A stretch of 49,767 nucleotides of DNA, taken from the NCBI GenBank assembly GCA_036985755.1, contig BTQG01000005.1:1-49767 (forward strand), written 5' to 3'. A program made the position numbers and the translations under genes. The notes beneath the pieces are model-generated. The model saw only the letters and a list, made by a program, of their open reading frames with translations, did no database searches and was not told the DNA's origin. Positions 1 to 7,166 of the stretch are shown here, piece after piece (the first letter of the stretch is position 1; every line of letters starts with the position of its first letter). The DNA comes from JACZST01 sp036985755 (lineage in GTDB: Bacteria > Actinomycetota > Acidimicrobiia > Spongiisociales > UBA5794).

Positions 1-377
1 AGCGATGCGATCTGCTCGGAGGTCAGCGGCCCTCCGAATTGCTGACCGTAGGCGGACATCTCGGTTCCGGGAATGCCGGAGCTCACAATCGAGAAGATCT
101 GCTGGTTCGAGGCGATGGACAGGAACTGCTGCGAGTTGAGGGCAGGCGCGTCGACTCCCTGCCCGAAGGAGCCGTGACACGACGAACATGTGGCGACCCA
201 TAGGGGCTCACCGGCAGCCGCGAGATTGTTCTTGGCCGCCTCTTCGGCTGCGGCTCGAGCTGCGGGCTCGTAGATGCGATAGAGAGGAAACGCCAGCAGC
301 CCGACGAGTATCAGGACGAGACCGGCGACCATCCAGCCGTTGGTGCGGCCTTCGAGTCCATTGTCCTTCGATGACAT
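1..377 (-). CDS. Membrane-anchored cytochrome c subunit of a bc complex, C-terminus missing
   Basis: Probably the electron-accepting cytochrome c of the quinol:cytochrome c oxidoreductase encoded just upstream on the same strand. The reading frame starts with ATG at 377 and runs off the left edge after about 125 codons, so the C-terminus is not visible. A hydrophobic helix lies at about residues 15-35, which suggests an N-terminal anchor with the heme domain outside. The heme-binding motif CSSCH is at residues 64-68, and Met107 (in GTEM) is a plausible axial ligand. The start lies 8 bases after the stop of the Rieske gene, so the two are almost certainly cotranscribed. Whether a second heme domain follows cannot be seen. 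Confidence 0.85.
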   Translation of the reverse strand, partial: MSSKDNGLEGRTNGWMVAGLVLILVGLLAFPLYRIYEPAARAAAEEAAKNNLAAAGEPLWVATCSSCHGSFGQGVDAPALNSQQFLSIASNQQIFSIVSSGIPGTEMSAYGQQFGGPLTSEQIAS

Positions 378-385
378 AGAAACCC

Positions 386-892
386 CTACCCCACTGTCGA
401 ATCGAGGCACTCGGGCCCCTTCGGCGGTTCATCGATCGTCTCTGGGGTACCGGCAGGAGCACCCCGAATCACTTTCGACGTATCTACGACGATGACGCCG
501 TCCACGACCTCGAACTCGTAGCTGTCCATGCCCCGCGGGGAAGGTCCGCGACGGTATTCCCCGATGCGGCTGAACACAGAGCCGTGGCACGGGCACTCGA
601 ACTGACCGGAACTCTCGCACCAGGGGACCTTGCAACCAAGGTGCGGACATTTCCACCACAGCGGGACGATCTCGCCTTCGGATTCGGTCAGATAACCACG
701 CATCGGGGCAAACTCGAGAACGGACTCGGTGGGAACGACCTCGGGGGGTACTGTGGCCACCGGTCCCCCTGCCTCCCCGGCAACGGGTTGGAGGAAGTCC
801 CACGCCGTCCACGCCGCAGCAATCCCGATGAGGCCGAGACCCCACTTCCACAGTCGCGATAGGAATGCTCTTCGATCCAGGTCTTCACTCAT
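386..892 (-). CDS. Rieske [2Fe-2S] subunit of the bc complex
   Basis: 168 residues. It is the high-potential Fe-S subunit that takes electrons from quinol at the outer face of the membrane and passes them to cytochrome c. Both cluster-binding motifs are intact: CPHLGC (C82, H84, C87) and CPCHGS (C100, C102, H103), and the fourth and fifth cysteines fit the disulfide typical of the family. The N-terminus has a twin-arginine (RRAFL) followed by a hydrophobic helix at about residues 15-33, as expected for a Tat-exported, membrane-anchored Rieske protein. The frame is open further upstream, but the ATG at 892 was chosen because it overlaps the stop of the preceding cytochrome b C-terminal gene as ATGA. 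Confidence 0.93.
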   Translation of the reverse strand: MSEDLDRRAFLSRLWKWGLGLIGIAAAWTAWDFLQPVAGEAGGPVATVPPEVVPTESVLEFAPMRGYLTESEGEIVPLWWKCPHLGCKVPWCESSGQFECPCHGSVFSRIGEYRRGPSPRGMDSYEFEVVDGVIVVDTSKVIRGAPAGTPETIDEPPKGPECLDSTVG

Positions 893-1410
893 AACTCGCC
901 GTGCCATTCCTGCCACGGCCACACCCAGCCCCAGTTCGGACCTCTGAAGGCGAATCCGATCACGGTCAGCAGGATCCAAACCACCATGAAGATGGTAAAG
1001 GTGACGATTGCGACCTTGCGATACCGCGCTCGCCTTGCCGGGTTGCGATCGATGTAGGGCAGGGCGATCAGACCAACGATGATCGTTGTGGGCACGAGCA
1101 CTCCGGCGACGAGGGGATGGAACCGGGCAAGCAGCTCCTGGAGAGCGGCGAAATACCAGGGGGCTTTTTCCGGGTTCGGCGTCACCGTCGGATTGGCGAT
1201 TTCTCGCAGCGGCGCGTTGAAAAAGAGGGAGATCCCGAGAACGAAGACCATCACCGATAGCGCGGCGACCGCGTGTCGGACCAGCAGATGAGGCCAGACC
1301 ATGACCGCATCTTCTTCCTGCGGGACCTTTCTGTCCCCGATCGGCGGCGTTCCCTCGACGAAACCCAACACTCGCCGCTCGCCGGATGAGCTTGGATCGG
1401 TGTTACTCAC
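889..1410 (-). CDS. Cytochrome b C-terminal half (subunit IV-like)
   Basis: 173 residues from a GTG start. It corresponds to the C-terminal part of cytochrome b, equivalent to subunit IV of b6f-type complexes, which completes the quinol oxidation site. The segment NPEKAPWYF near residue 80 is the counterpart of the PEWY region of this family, and three hydrophobic helices are visible. The GTG at 1410 was preferred because GGAAG lies six bases before it and it overlaps the stop of the cytochrome b N-terminal gene by eight bases. ATG codons at 1425 and 1428 are alternatives that would add five or six residues. It is followed by the Rieske gene with a four-base overlap. Confidence 0.85.
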   Translation of the reverse strand: MSNTDPSSSGERRVLGFVEGTPPIGDRKVPQEEDAVMVWPHLLVRHAVAALSVMVFVLGISLFFNAPLREIANPTVTPNPEKAPWYFAALQELLARFHPLVAGVLVPTTIIVGLIALPYIDRNPARRARYRKVAIVTFTIFMVVWILLTVIGFAFRGPNWGWVWPWQEWHGEL

Positions 1411-2134
1411 TGCCAACTTCCACATCAATGTCGAGCATCGAGTCCTTGCGCCACCGCCACAGATGGATTGTGACGAGGCCGATGGTCACGGTCGGCAGAA
1501 CGGCCACGTGGAGAACGTAGAAGCGCAGAAGCGTCTGGGCCCCGACCTCGCTCCCACCGAGCAACAACTCGCTGACCGATTCTCCGATGAACGGCACGAA
1601 GTCGGCCATCGAGGTTCCCACCGTGACCGCCCAGTACGCCAGTTGGTCCCACGGCAACAGGTATCCCGTGAACGACAGCAGCAGGGTCATGACGAGCAGG
1701 ACGACTCCGATCACCCAGTTGAACTCACGCGGTGGTTTGTAGGCCCCCCGGTAGAACATTCTGGCCATGTGAGCAGCGACGGCGAGCACCATGAGATGAG
1801 CCGACCATCGATGGACGTTGCGCATGTACTGGCCGAAAGCAACGTTGGTTTGCAGGAAAACGATGTCGGTGTAGGCGGTGGTGGGCGAGGGCACGTAGAA
1901 GAACATGAGATACACACCAGAGGCGATGAGCGAGCCGAACAGAACCACAGAAGTGACTCCGAGGAACCAGGACCATCTGAAGGTGATCTGGTCGCGGCGC
2001 ATCTTTACCGGATAGATGTGCAGCAGGAAGCTGCCCCAGTGCGCGGCGGCGCGATCGCGGTCGGTGACCCGCCGCGGCGTGCGGAAGATCGAGCGACCGA
2101 TCGTCGACTGCCGGATCTTATCGGTCACGCTCAT
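1403..2134 (-). CDS. Cytochrome b N-terminal half (b6-type, diheme)
   Basis: 243 residues with four hydrophobic helices. It carries the two b hemes of the quinol:cytochrome c oxidoreductase. The four heme-ligating histidines are readable as H108/H122 and H209/H224. The second pair is separated by 14 residues, as in cytochrome b6, whereas mitochondrial-type cytochrome b has 13. Together with the separate downstream gene for the C-terminal half, this marks a split, b6/subunit IV-like complex. The ATG overlaps the stop of the upstream flavoprotein gene as ATGA, so translation is probably coupled. The SFTGYLLPW stretch near residue 155 is typical of the family. Confidence 0.93.
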   Translation of the reverse strand: MSVTDKIRQSTIGRSIFRTPRRVTDRDRAAAHWGSFLLHIYPVKMRRDQITFRWSWFLGVTSVVLFGSLIASGVYLMFFYVPSPTTAYTDIVFLQTNVAFGQYMRNVHRWSAHLMVLAVAAHMARMFYRGAYKPPREFNWVIGVVLLVMTLLLSFTGYLLPWDQLAYWAVTVGTSMADFVPFIGESVSELLLGGSEVGAQTLLRFYVLHVAVLPTVTIGLVTIHLWRWRKDSMLDIDVEVGSE

Positions 2135-3954
2135 GTGGCGGCTCCCACGCTCACCGGCATCCCGAGATCGATCGGCATCGGCACTCCCTCAGGAACACCG
2201 ACCCCGGACCATATCCCCATGGAGAGCGCATTCGTCGGGCACCGTTCGACACAGAGCGAACAGCGAATGCACGCCCGCTCGTCGAGTACGAGGGCGGTTG
2301 CACCGACCCTCTCCGGATCGACCTCTTCGGATGGGAGAATCGATATGACCTCGACCGGGCACACGTCGACGCAGAGGCCACACAGGACACACTTGTCTGC
2401 TTCGAGCAGGATGTTGGCGAAACACCGCAGACACCGTTGGGCCTCGCAACGGGCTTGGTCGGGGGTGAACCCGGTTTCGACTTCGGTGAGGCCGATGCGG
2501 CGATCGGTGGGAATCGTCGGCACGTCCACACGCGCGATTTCGTCGTACCGGTCATCGAACCGGTGAAACTGGCTGAGCCGCACCATCTGGCCTTTGTGTC
2601 GCTCTTCGGTTGCCCCCCCGAAGGTTTTGTGTATCTCGGCGGCCGCCTTCCGTCCATCGGCAATCGCCTCGATGAGGCTGCGCGGACCATGGGCGGCATC
2701 ACCGCCGGCCCATACCGTCGGCATCGAGGTAACCAGGCTGTTGGGACCAACCCGGATCGTCCTCCGCTCGGTGATCTCGGGCCCCTGCGGTCCGATCGCA
2801 TCGACATCGACGGCCTGGCCGATGGCGAGAATGACGGTATCGGCCTCGATCGTGGCGATGTCATCGCGGTCGAACACCGGAGCGAACCGACCTTCGCCGT
2901 CGAAGACCGATACCACGCCGACGGTCTCCAGCCCGACCGCCTTGCCGTCCTGGGTCAATATTCGGGCGGGTCCCCTGCGGTGGATGAATTGGATATCTTC
3001 CCTGACTGCTTCCTTGAGCTCGAACTCGTCGGCCGGCATCTCCTGTTCGGATTCGAGCGATATGACCGTTACGTGCCTGGCACCGGAGCGGGCAGCGGTG
3101 CGCGCCGCATCCAGGGCGGCCGTCATCACCGAGCGCTCGGTACTCGGTCCGGCAGCTTTCGCCCCGTAGGCGTCGGTGCGCAGCGCCGTCCTCGCCGCAT
3201 CCATCGCTACATCGCCGCCACCGATGACGACGACGTGTTCCCCGATATCGACCGAGAACCCGCGGTTGACGTTGATCAGATACTCGATCGCTCTGAGCAC
3301 ACCGTCGGCCTCGTGGCCTTCGAGGTCGAGGCCTCTTCCGAGCGTGGCTCCGATGGCAACGAAAACGGCATCATGGTTTTCTTTCACCTCGTCGAAGGTG
3401 ATGTCGGTACCGAGCCGAACGTTGAATTGCACGTCGACGCCCATGTCGATGATCGACTTGATTTCCTGTGCGATGAGCTCACGGGGAAGCCGATACTCGG
3501 GAATGCCCATCACCATCATCCCGCCGAGCATGTCGGTCGCCTCGTAGATGGTGACCGGATACCCGAGCTTTCTCAGATCGTGTGCCGCGGCGAGCCCGCA
3601 GGGCCCACCGCCGATGATGCCGACGCTTTGGGTCAGATCTACGGGAGGCGCGGTGGCGATCTCTCCAGCCACAGAAGAGGTTCCAGACTCAACCCCGTAT
3701 TGCTCGGTCACGAAACGCTTCAGTGCTCGAATCGCAATCGGAGCGTCGATCGTTCCCCTCCGGCATGCGTCCTCGCACGGGGCAGCGCACACTCTGGCGC
3801 ACACTGAGGCGAACGGGTTGGGCAGTCTCGCCGCAAGGTAGGCGTCCTCATCGTTGCCCACCGCGATGGCGGCAACGTACAGCCCGGCGTTGGTATGCAC
3901 CGGGCACGCCGCCAGGCAGGGGATGTTGGAGTCGAAGAAATCGAGCGGCTCCAT
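2131..3954 (-). CDS. GltD-like FAD/NAD(P) oxidoreductase with Cys-rich N-terminus and two C-terminal 4Fe-4S sites
   Basis: 607 residues. The N-terminus has six conserved-looking cysteines (C13, C17, C52, C56, C60, C64), as in the Fe-S domain of the glutamate synthase small subunit family. A dinucleotide fold follows (GGGPCG at about 115-120), then a second one (GGGDVAMD near 250), and a C-terminal ferredoxin domain with CVLCGLCVDVCP and CIRCSLCVERCP. The family moves electrons between NAD(P)H, FAD and Fe-S partners. Here it is locked between bc-complex genes by four-base overlaps on both sides, so I infer that it couples NAD(P)H or a ferredoxin pool to this respiratory complex. No glutamate synthase large subunit is present. 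DsrL-like proteins share this layout; the true partner is unknown. Confidence 0.85.
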   Translation of the reverse strand: MEPLDFFDSNIPCLAACPVHTNAGLYVAAIAVGNDEDAYLAARLPNPFASVCARVCAAPCEDACRRGTIDAPIAIRALKRFVTEQYGVESGTSSVAGEIATAPPVDLTQSVGIIGGGPCGLAAAHDLRKLGYPVTIYEATDMLGGMMVMGIPEYRLPRELIAQEIKSIIDMGVDVQFNVRLGTDITFDEVKENHDAVFVAIGATLGRGLDLEGHEADGVLRAIEYLINVNRGFSVDIGEHVVVIGGGDVAMDAARTALRTDAYGAKAAGPSTERSVMTAALDAARTAARSGARHVTVISLESEQEMPADEFELKEAVREDIQFIHRRGPARILTQDGKAVGLETVGVVSVFDGEGRFAPVFDRDDIATIEADTVILAIGQAVDVDAIGPQGPEITERRTIRVGPNSLVTSMPTVWAGGDAAHGPRSLIEAIADGRKAAAEIHKTFGGATEERHKGQMVRLSQFHRFDDRYDEIARVDVPTIPTDRRIGLTEVETGFTPDQARCEAQRCLRCFANILLEADKCVLCGLCVDVCPVEVISILPSEEVDPERVGATALVLDERACIRCSLCVERCPTNALSMGIWSGVGVPEGVPMPIDLGMPVSVGAAT

Positions 3955-4166
3955 CAGATCAGCTCACGCTGCTGGGCGACTCGCAAGCCGATGAGACCTG
4001 CAAGGAAAGCGCCCCCCCACACCGTCACCGCGATGCCATCCCGGATCCACGGGTGCGCCGATGCGACGACGTCGACCCCTAATACCCAGGCCGGCAACCA
4101 TAGGGTGAAGATCACGAAGTACCCGAAGATGAGCACCGAGCGCAACGTCCCCGACCACCAACTCAA
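3954..4166 (-). CDS. Small membrane protein, first gene of the bc-complex operon
   Basis: 70 residues with two hydrophobic segments (about 9-32 and 43-62). I do not recognise the family. The start is a TTG at 4166 with AAAGGAG five bases upstream, a strong ribosome binding site that supports the non-ATG start. Its stop overlaps the ATG of the GltD-like gene as ATGA, so it is translationally coupled to the bc-complex operon. It may be a small accessory or assembly subunit; that is inference from position only. Confidence 0.7.
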   Translation of the reverse strand: MSWWSGTLRSVLIFGYFVIFTLWLPAWVLGVDVVASAHPWIRDGIAVTVWGGAFLAGLIGLRVAQQRELI

Positions 4167-4265
4167 CGCGACTCCTTTGTCGGAACCATCCCTTGCCCGA
4201 CTCTAGGTTGAATCACCTGTGGAAGCCAAGCGAGCGGCGACTTGCAGAATCTGCGTTTGCTTTCC

Positions 4266-4295
4266 TTGACCTTCCTGTCGAAGAGAAGGTATATC
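4266..4295 (+). promoter_or_regulatory. Putative promoter of the HesB-like gene
   Basis: TTGACC at 4266-4271 and TATATC at 4290-4295 are separated by 18 bases, a reasonable match to a primary-sigma promoter. The ATG at 4337 follows with GAAGGGAA as ribosome binding site. The same 170-base gap also separates this gene from the divergent bc operon. Confidence 0.5.
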
Positions 4296-4336
4296 GTGCG
4301 TCGCGACGGGCTTCGAACCATCACGAAGGGAACGGC

Positions 4337-4669
4337 ATGATATCGCTCACCACAGAAGCGCAAGAGAAACTCGCCAGCATTGTTGGCACGGACAATGGCA
4401 CCGAATCGGCGGTGCGGGTTTCCGTCATTCGCGGCCCACACGGCTGCGTTCACGGCTGGAATCTCGGGATCGAGGACGAGCAAAACCCTGATGACACGGT
4501 GCTCGAGTTCGACGGGCTCCGTTTGCTCGTCGAGCCCGATCTGACCGAGGCGCTCGAGGGGGCCAAGATCGACTACACGGAGAACAGTTCCGCCATCGGG
4601 TTCACCATCGACGCGCCGAACTCACAGGGTCACGGCGGCAACGAGCACGGGGGCTGCGGCAACCACTGA
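4337..4669 (+). CDS. HesB/IscA-family iron-sulfur protein with a His-rich C-terminus
   Basis: 110 residues of the A-type Fe-S carrier family. The body (RVSVIRGPHGCVHGWNLGIE, later GFTIDAPNS) follows the family pattern, including the first cysteine at C37. The usual C-terminal Cys-Gly-Cys pair is not present. The tail instead reads GHGGNEHGGCGNH, with one cysteine (C107) and several histidines. This may mean His/Cys ligation or a changed role. The frame is open 48 codons further upstream, but the ATG at 4337 has GAAGGGAA upstream and begins with the family-typical MISLTTEAQEKL. It is divergent from the Fe-S-rich bc operon, which suggests a role in maturing those clusters. Confidence 0.85.
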   Translation: MISLTTEAQEKLASIVGTDNGTESAVRVSVIRGPHGCVHGWNLGIEDEQNPDDTVLEFDGLRLLVEPDLTEALEGAKIDYTENSSAIGFTIDAPNSQGHGGNEHGGCGNH

Positions 4670-4723
4670 GTGGGTTGGACCTGATCGCTCCTAACGTGCC
4701 CGTCGCAACTCGGATCCCCGACG

Positions 4724-5680
4724 TCAGCTCGGTTGCGATACTGCCTTGGAAGTAACACTCAACAGTGCTCCCTGGGCGGCGGGATTGTCGAGGTGATCCA
4801 GGTCGATTTCAACCAGCGGGCCCGTCATCTTCTTCAGGGGGGAGGCGAAGAACTTGCCGGTGACCTCGTCACCGTAACTCGCTGCTTCGAGGTACCGACT
4901 GGCGCCATCGGCGACGGAGTGCGACATGCCGGGCACCAGCTTGAACAAGGGCACCATCAGATACTTCATGTAGAAGGGTGCGTTGTTGATGGCGTTCGTG
5001 TCCGGAGTGCTGCCGGGTGACACCGCGTTGACCGTCATGCCCGCAGGAAGGGAGCGAGCAAGCTCGGCGGCCCACCAGGCGACGAACACCTTGGCGGTGG
5101 CGTAAACGTCGGACGGCTTGTAGACGGCCGGGGGCTCCATCAGGATCTGAGCCTCGATGGCGGCCTCGAGATCCCCGTCGAAGTGCTCGTTGGCGAAGGC
5201 GTCCACGTCGAGCGGGTGGAAGGTTGGCACGTCTCCACGCGCCGCCTCGGATCCGGAAATGATGATGTGAGCGTCGTCGCTGAGCAGACCCTCGTCGAGC
5301 AAGCGGGTGGTCAACAGGTGATGGCCGATGAGCGTCGAAGACACCGTGCCCTCGATGCCCTTGGCGGTCTTGACCAGCGCCTTTGGCGGCGCGATGCCGG
5401 CGTTCAGCAGCAGCACGTCGATCTTCCCGCCGCGTTCGGCAAGCTCGGCGGCGGCAGATTCGACGGTGGCGAGGTCATCATTGTCCAGAACCAGCGTCTC
5501 GAACACATCCTCACCGGTGCGGGCGACCAGCCGGTCACGGGCCGCGTCGGCCTTTGCGCTGGTTCGAGCGGTGATGATCACGCGTCGGTAACCCTGTTCG
5601 GCGAACTGCGCGGAAGCTTCGAACCCGAGACCGGAACTCGCTCCCGTTACCAGCGCCGTCCTGTTGTCGGCTTCAGCCAT
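4724..5680 (-). CDS. Short-chain dehydrogenase/reductase
   Basis: 318 residues, cytoplasmic, Rossmann fold. The cofactor motif TGASSGLG starts at residue 12, NAG is at 93-95, and the catalytic residues are Ser144 (ISGS), Tyr193 and Lys197 (YATAK). The C-terminal third is longer than in classical 250-residue members, and the helix-rich insertion after the SPG motif suggests a bulky or hydrophobic substrate. AAGGAG precedes the ATG. It stands alone, convergent with the HesB-like gene, so context does not reveal the substrate. Confidence 0.85.
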   Translation of the reverse strand: MAEADNRTALVTGASSGLGFEASAQFAEQGYRRVIITARTSAKADAARDRLVARTGEDVFETLVLDNDDLATVESAAAELAERGGKIDVLLLNAGIAPPKALVKTAKGIEGTVSSTLIGHHLLTTRLLDEGLLSDDAHIIISGSEAARGDVPTFHPLDVDAFANEHFDGDLEAAIEAQILMEPPAVYKPSDVYATAKVFVAWWAAELARSLPAGMTVNAVSPGSTPDTNAINNAPFYMKYLMVPLFKLVPGMSHSVADGASRYLEAASYGDEVTGKFFASPLKKMTGPLVEIDLDHLDNPAAQGALLSVTSKAVSQPS

Positions 5681-5993
5681 ATTGTCGCTCCTTGAGTTGG
5701 GCGCCTGGGCCGCACCCGGTGGACGCTGTCAGCACCCCAGGGCCGCCCACTATTCCGACTTTCGGCAGCGCGCCTACGGTTGCGGCTGGTCCAGGTAGGT
5801 GGTCCGAGGCTTGTTACGTCAGAATCCGGTCCAGAAATGCGCCAACGGCGGTTTGAACCTCGCCGTTGTGGGCCGCCGGGTCGACCGCCTTGGAGGTCAC
5901 TTCGGCGAACTGTGCCTGAGGCAGGCCCTCAGCCCATACGCGGGCAAACTGAAAGGATGTTGCGGATCGCGATCGCTCTGGCGCAGCCGCCAC
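5681..5993. other. 313-base gap: gene fragment or readthrough frame, and a small hairpin
   Basis: No confident gene lies here. On the minus strand the frame of the upstream lipoprotein gene (stop at 5996-5994) stays open for 59 more codons to a TAA at 5816-5814. The first codon after the stop is GTG, and the peptide contains FQFARVWAEGLPQAQF and AVGAFLDRILT, which look protein-like. A perfect 7-bp hairpin (AACGGCG / CGCCGTT, 10-base loop, 5844-5867) falls inside it. It has no U-tract, so it is at best a weak end-of-operon structure. The remaining part (5681-5813) holds the region upstream of the SDR gene, with no clear promoter. Confidence 0.4.
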
Positions 5994-7151
5994 TCAGCGG
6001 TCTTGGAACAGCAGTGGCGGTTGGCGCGCTGCCCGGTCCGCCAGGCGGTCGAACCGCACCACCAGCCCGGTTTCGGGAGCGCTGAATGCGCCGCGGATCG
6101 ACACGTAGATCCTGTCTTCGGCGTCGATGAGCAACGCCGTGGGGAACGGCAACCGTTCGACCAATACCTGCGCGTCCCGCCATCCGTCGCTCGCCGGGGC
6201 GAACCGCAGTAACCGCCCGGTCTTGCCCTGGTACGGATCGTCGGTCTCGATGCCGTCGATGAACTCGAGCACGTACAGGCGGCCTTGACTGTCGAATGCA
6301 ACATCGATGGGCGTTGTCAGGCCGTCGACCGCCACATCGAAGGTGCCGTCGGGGTGCAGCCGCAGCAGCGCTCCATCCCCGGTCGCATGGGGGAGTTGGC
6401 TGAAGGAGGTCACGTATGGGGCCCCGTCCGGCCCGCGCACGATGCCGGTCAACACTTCATGGCCCTCCACCTCGGAGAACACCTGGATGCGACCGTCGAG
6501 CCCCGCGGCCAGGACCTGTCCGGTGGCGCCATCGGTCACCAGGAAGCGTCGCTGCTCCGGGTCCGGGATCATCGAGTAAGGATTGGAGAACACGGTGATC
6601 TCGTCGAAGAAATCGGGCTCCGCGGCTTCGGCAAAAGCCAGGAAGTCGGCGACGACCTCTGGTGCGTTCCCGGAACCGGTGAGCCTCAGGAGTTTGCGGG
6701 CGAGCATTCCCTCGCTCTCACCGGTGAGCAGGTACAGGTCGCCGTCCATCTCGGCGAGGTCGGCCGGTCCGGTGGTGACACCGGTGACGTTGTACAGGAC
6801 GAATGGCAAACGGTCGATGATCCGTTGGCGCCGGCCCCCGGCATCTACACACGTGACCGATCCGGTATCTGCGCGGTTCGCGGTTGGCCCCTCTGCCACC
6901 TCCTGACCTTCGGCCAAGCGGCCCGCTTCGGCAACGCAGAGCGTGCCGTCCTGTTGAAGCCACAGGCCCCTTGGATCGTTCAGGCCGTCGATGACGGGGG
7001 TGTACCCCGACGCTGCTCCGCTGCAGGCACCCGCTACCACCACCATGGCTAGGGCCAGAACCAGGAGGCTCCCGTTCTTCACCTCGGGACGACGCCGGCG
7101 GGGCGACCGTGCCCTGGATTGTTGCACCGGGTGTGTGGACCGGGCATGCAA
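5994..7151 (-). CDS. Exported propeller lipoprotein, ScyD/ScyE-like (NHL-type repeats), last gene of the ABC/GDPD operon
   Basis: 385 residues. The signal peptide has a hydrophobic stretch at about 28-41 and the lipobox AGAC with the lipidated Cys43, so the protein should be anchored on the outer face of the cytoplasmic membrane. The rest carries repeated units of the type GLxxPRGLWLQQDGTLCVAE and DVAFDSQGRLYVLEF, typical of six-bladed NHL/SMP-30-like propellers and of ScyD/ScyE family proteins. No catalytic residues can be assigned. It starts 15 bases after the HAD/FAM151-like gene and has a counterpart at 15842-17059 at the end of the inositol operon. The start is uncertain; a GTG at 7082 gives a shorter signal peptide. 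Confidence 0.75.
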   Translation of the reverse strand: MHARSTHPVQQSRARSPRRRRPEVKNGSLLVLALAMVVVAGACSGAASGYTPVIDGLNDPRGLWLQQDGTLCVAEAGRLAEGQEVAEGPTANRADTGSVTCVDAGGRRQRIIDRLPFVLYNVTGVTTGPADLAEMDGDLYLLTGESEGMLARKLLRLTGSGNAPEVVADFLAFAEAAEPDFFDEITVFSNPYSMIPDPEQRRFLVTDGATGQVLAAGLDGRIQVFSEVEGHEVLTGIVRGPDGAPYVTSFSQLPHATGDGALLRLHPDGTFDVAVDGLTTPIDVAFDSQGRLYVLEFIDGIETDDPYQGKTGRLLRFAPASDGWRDAQVLVERLPFPTALLIDAEDRIYVSIRGAFSAPETGLVVRFDRLADRAARQPPLLFQDR

Positions 7152-7166
7152 CGGGTCGGCCGCCAG

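Noticed and set aside
2437..3807. A long open frame on the plus strand opposite the GltD-like flavoprotein
   Set aside because: It is antisense to a clearly conserved gene, its translation has no recognisable domain, and long antisense frames are expected in high-GC DNA.
5850..5859. GGTTTGAACC, which resembles a tRNA T-loop
   Set aside because: No acceptor, D or anticodon arm can be formed around it; it is the loop of a small hairpin.
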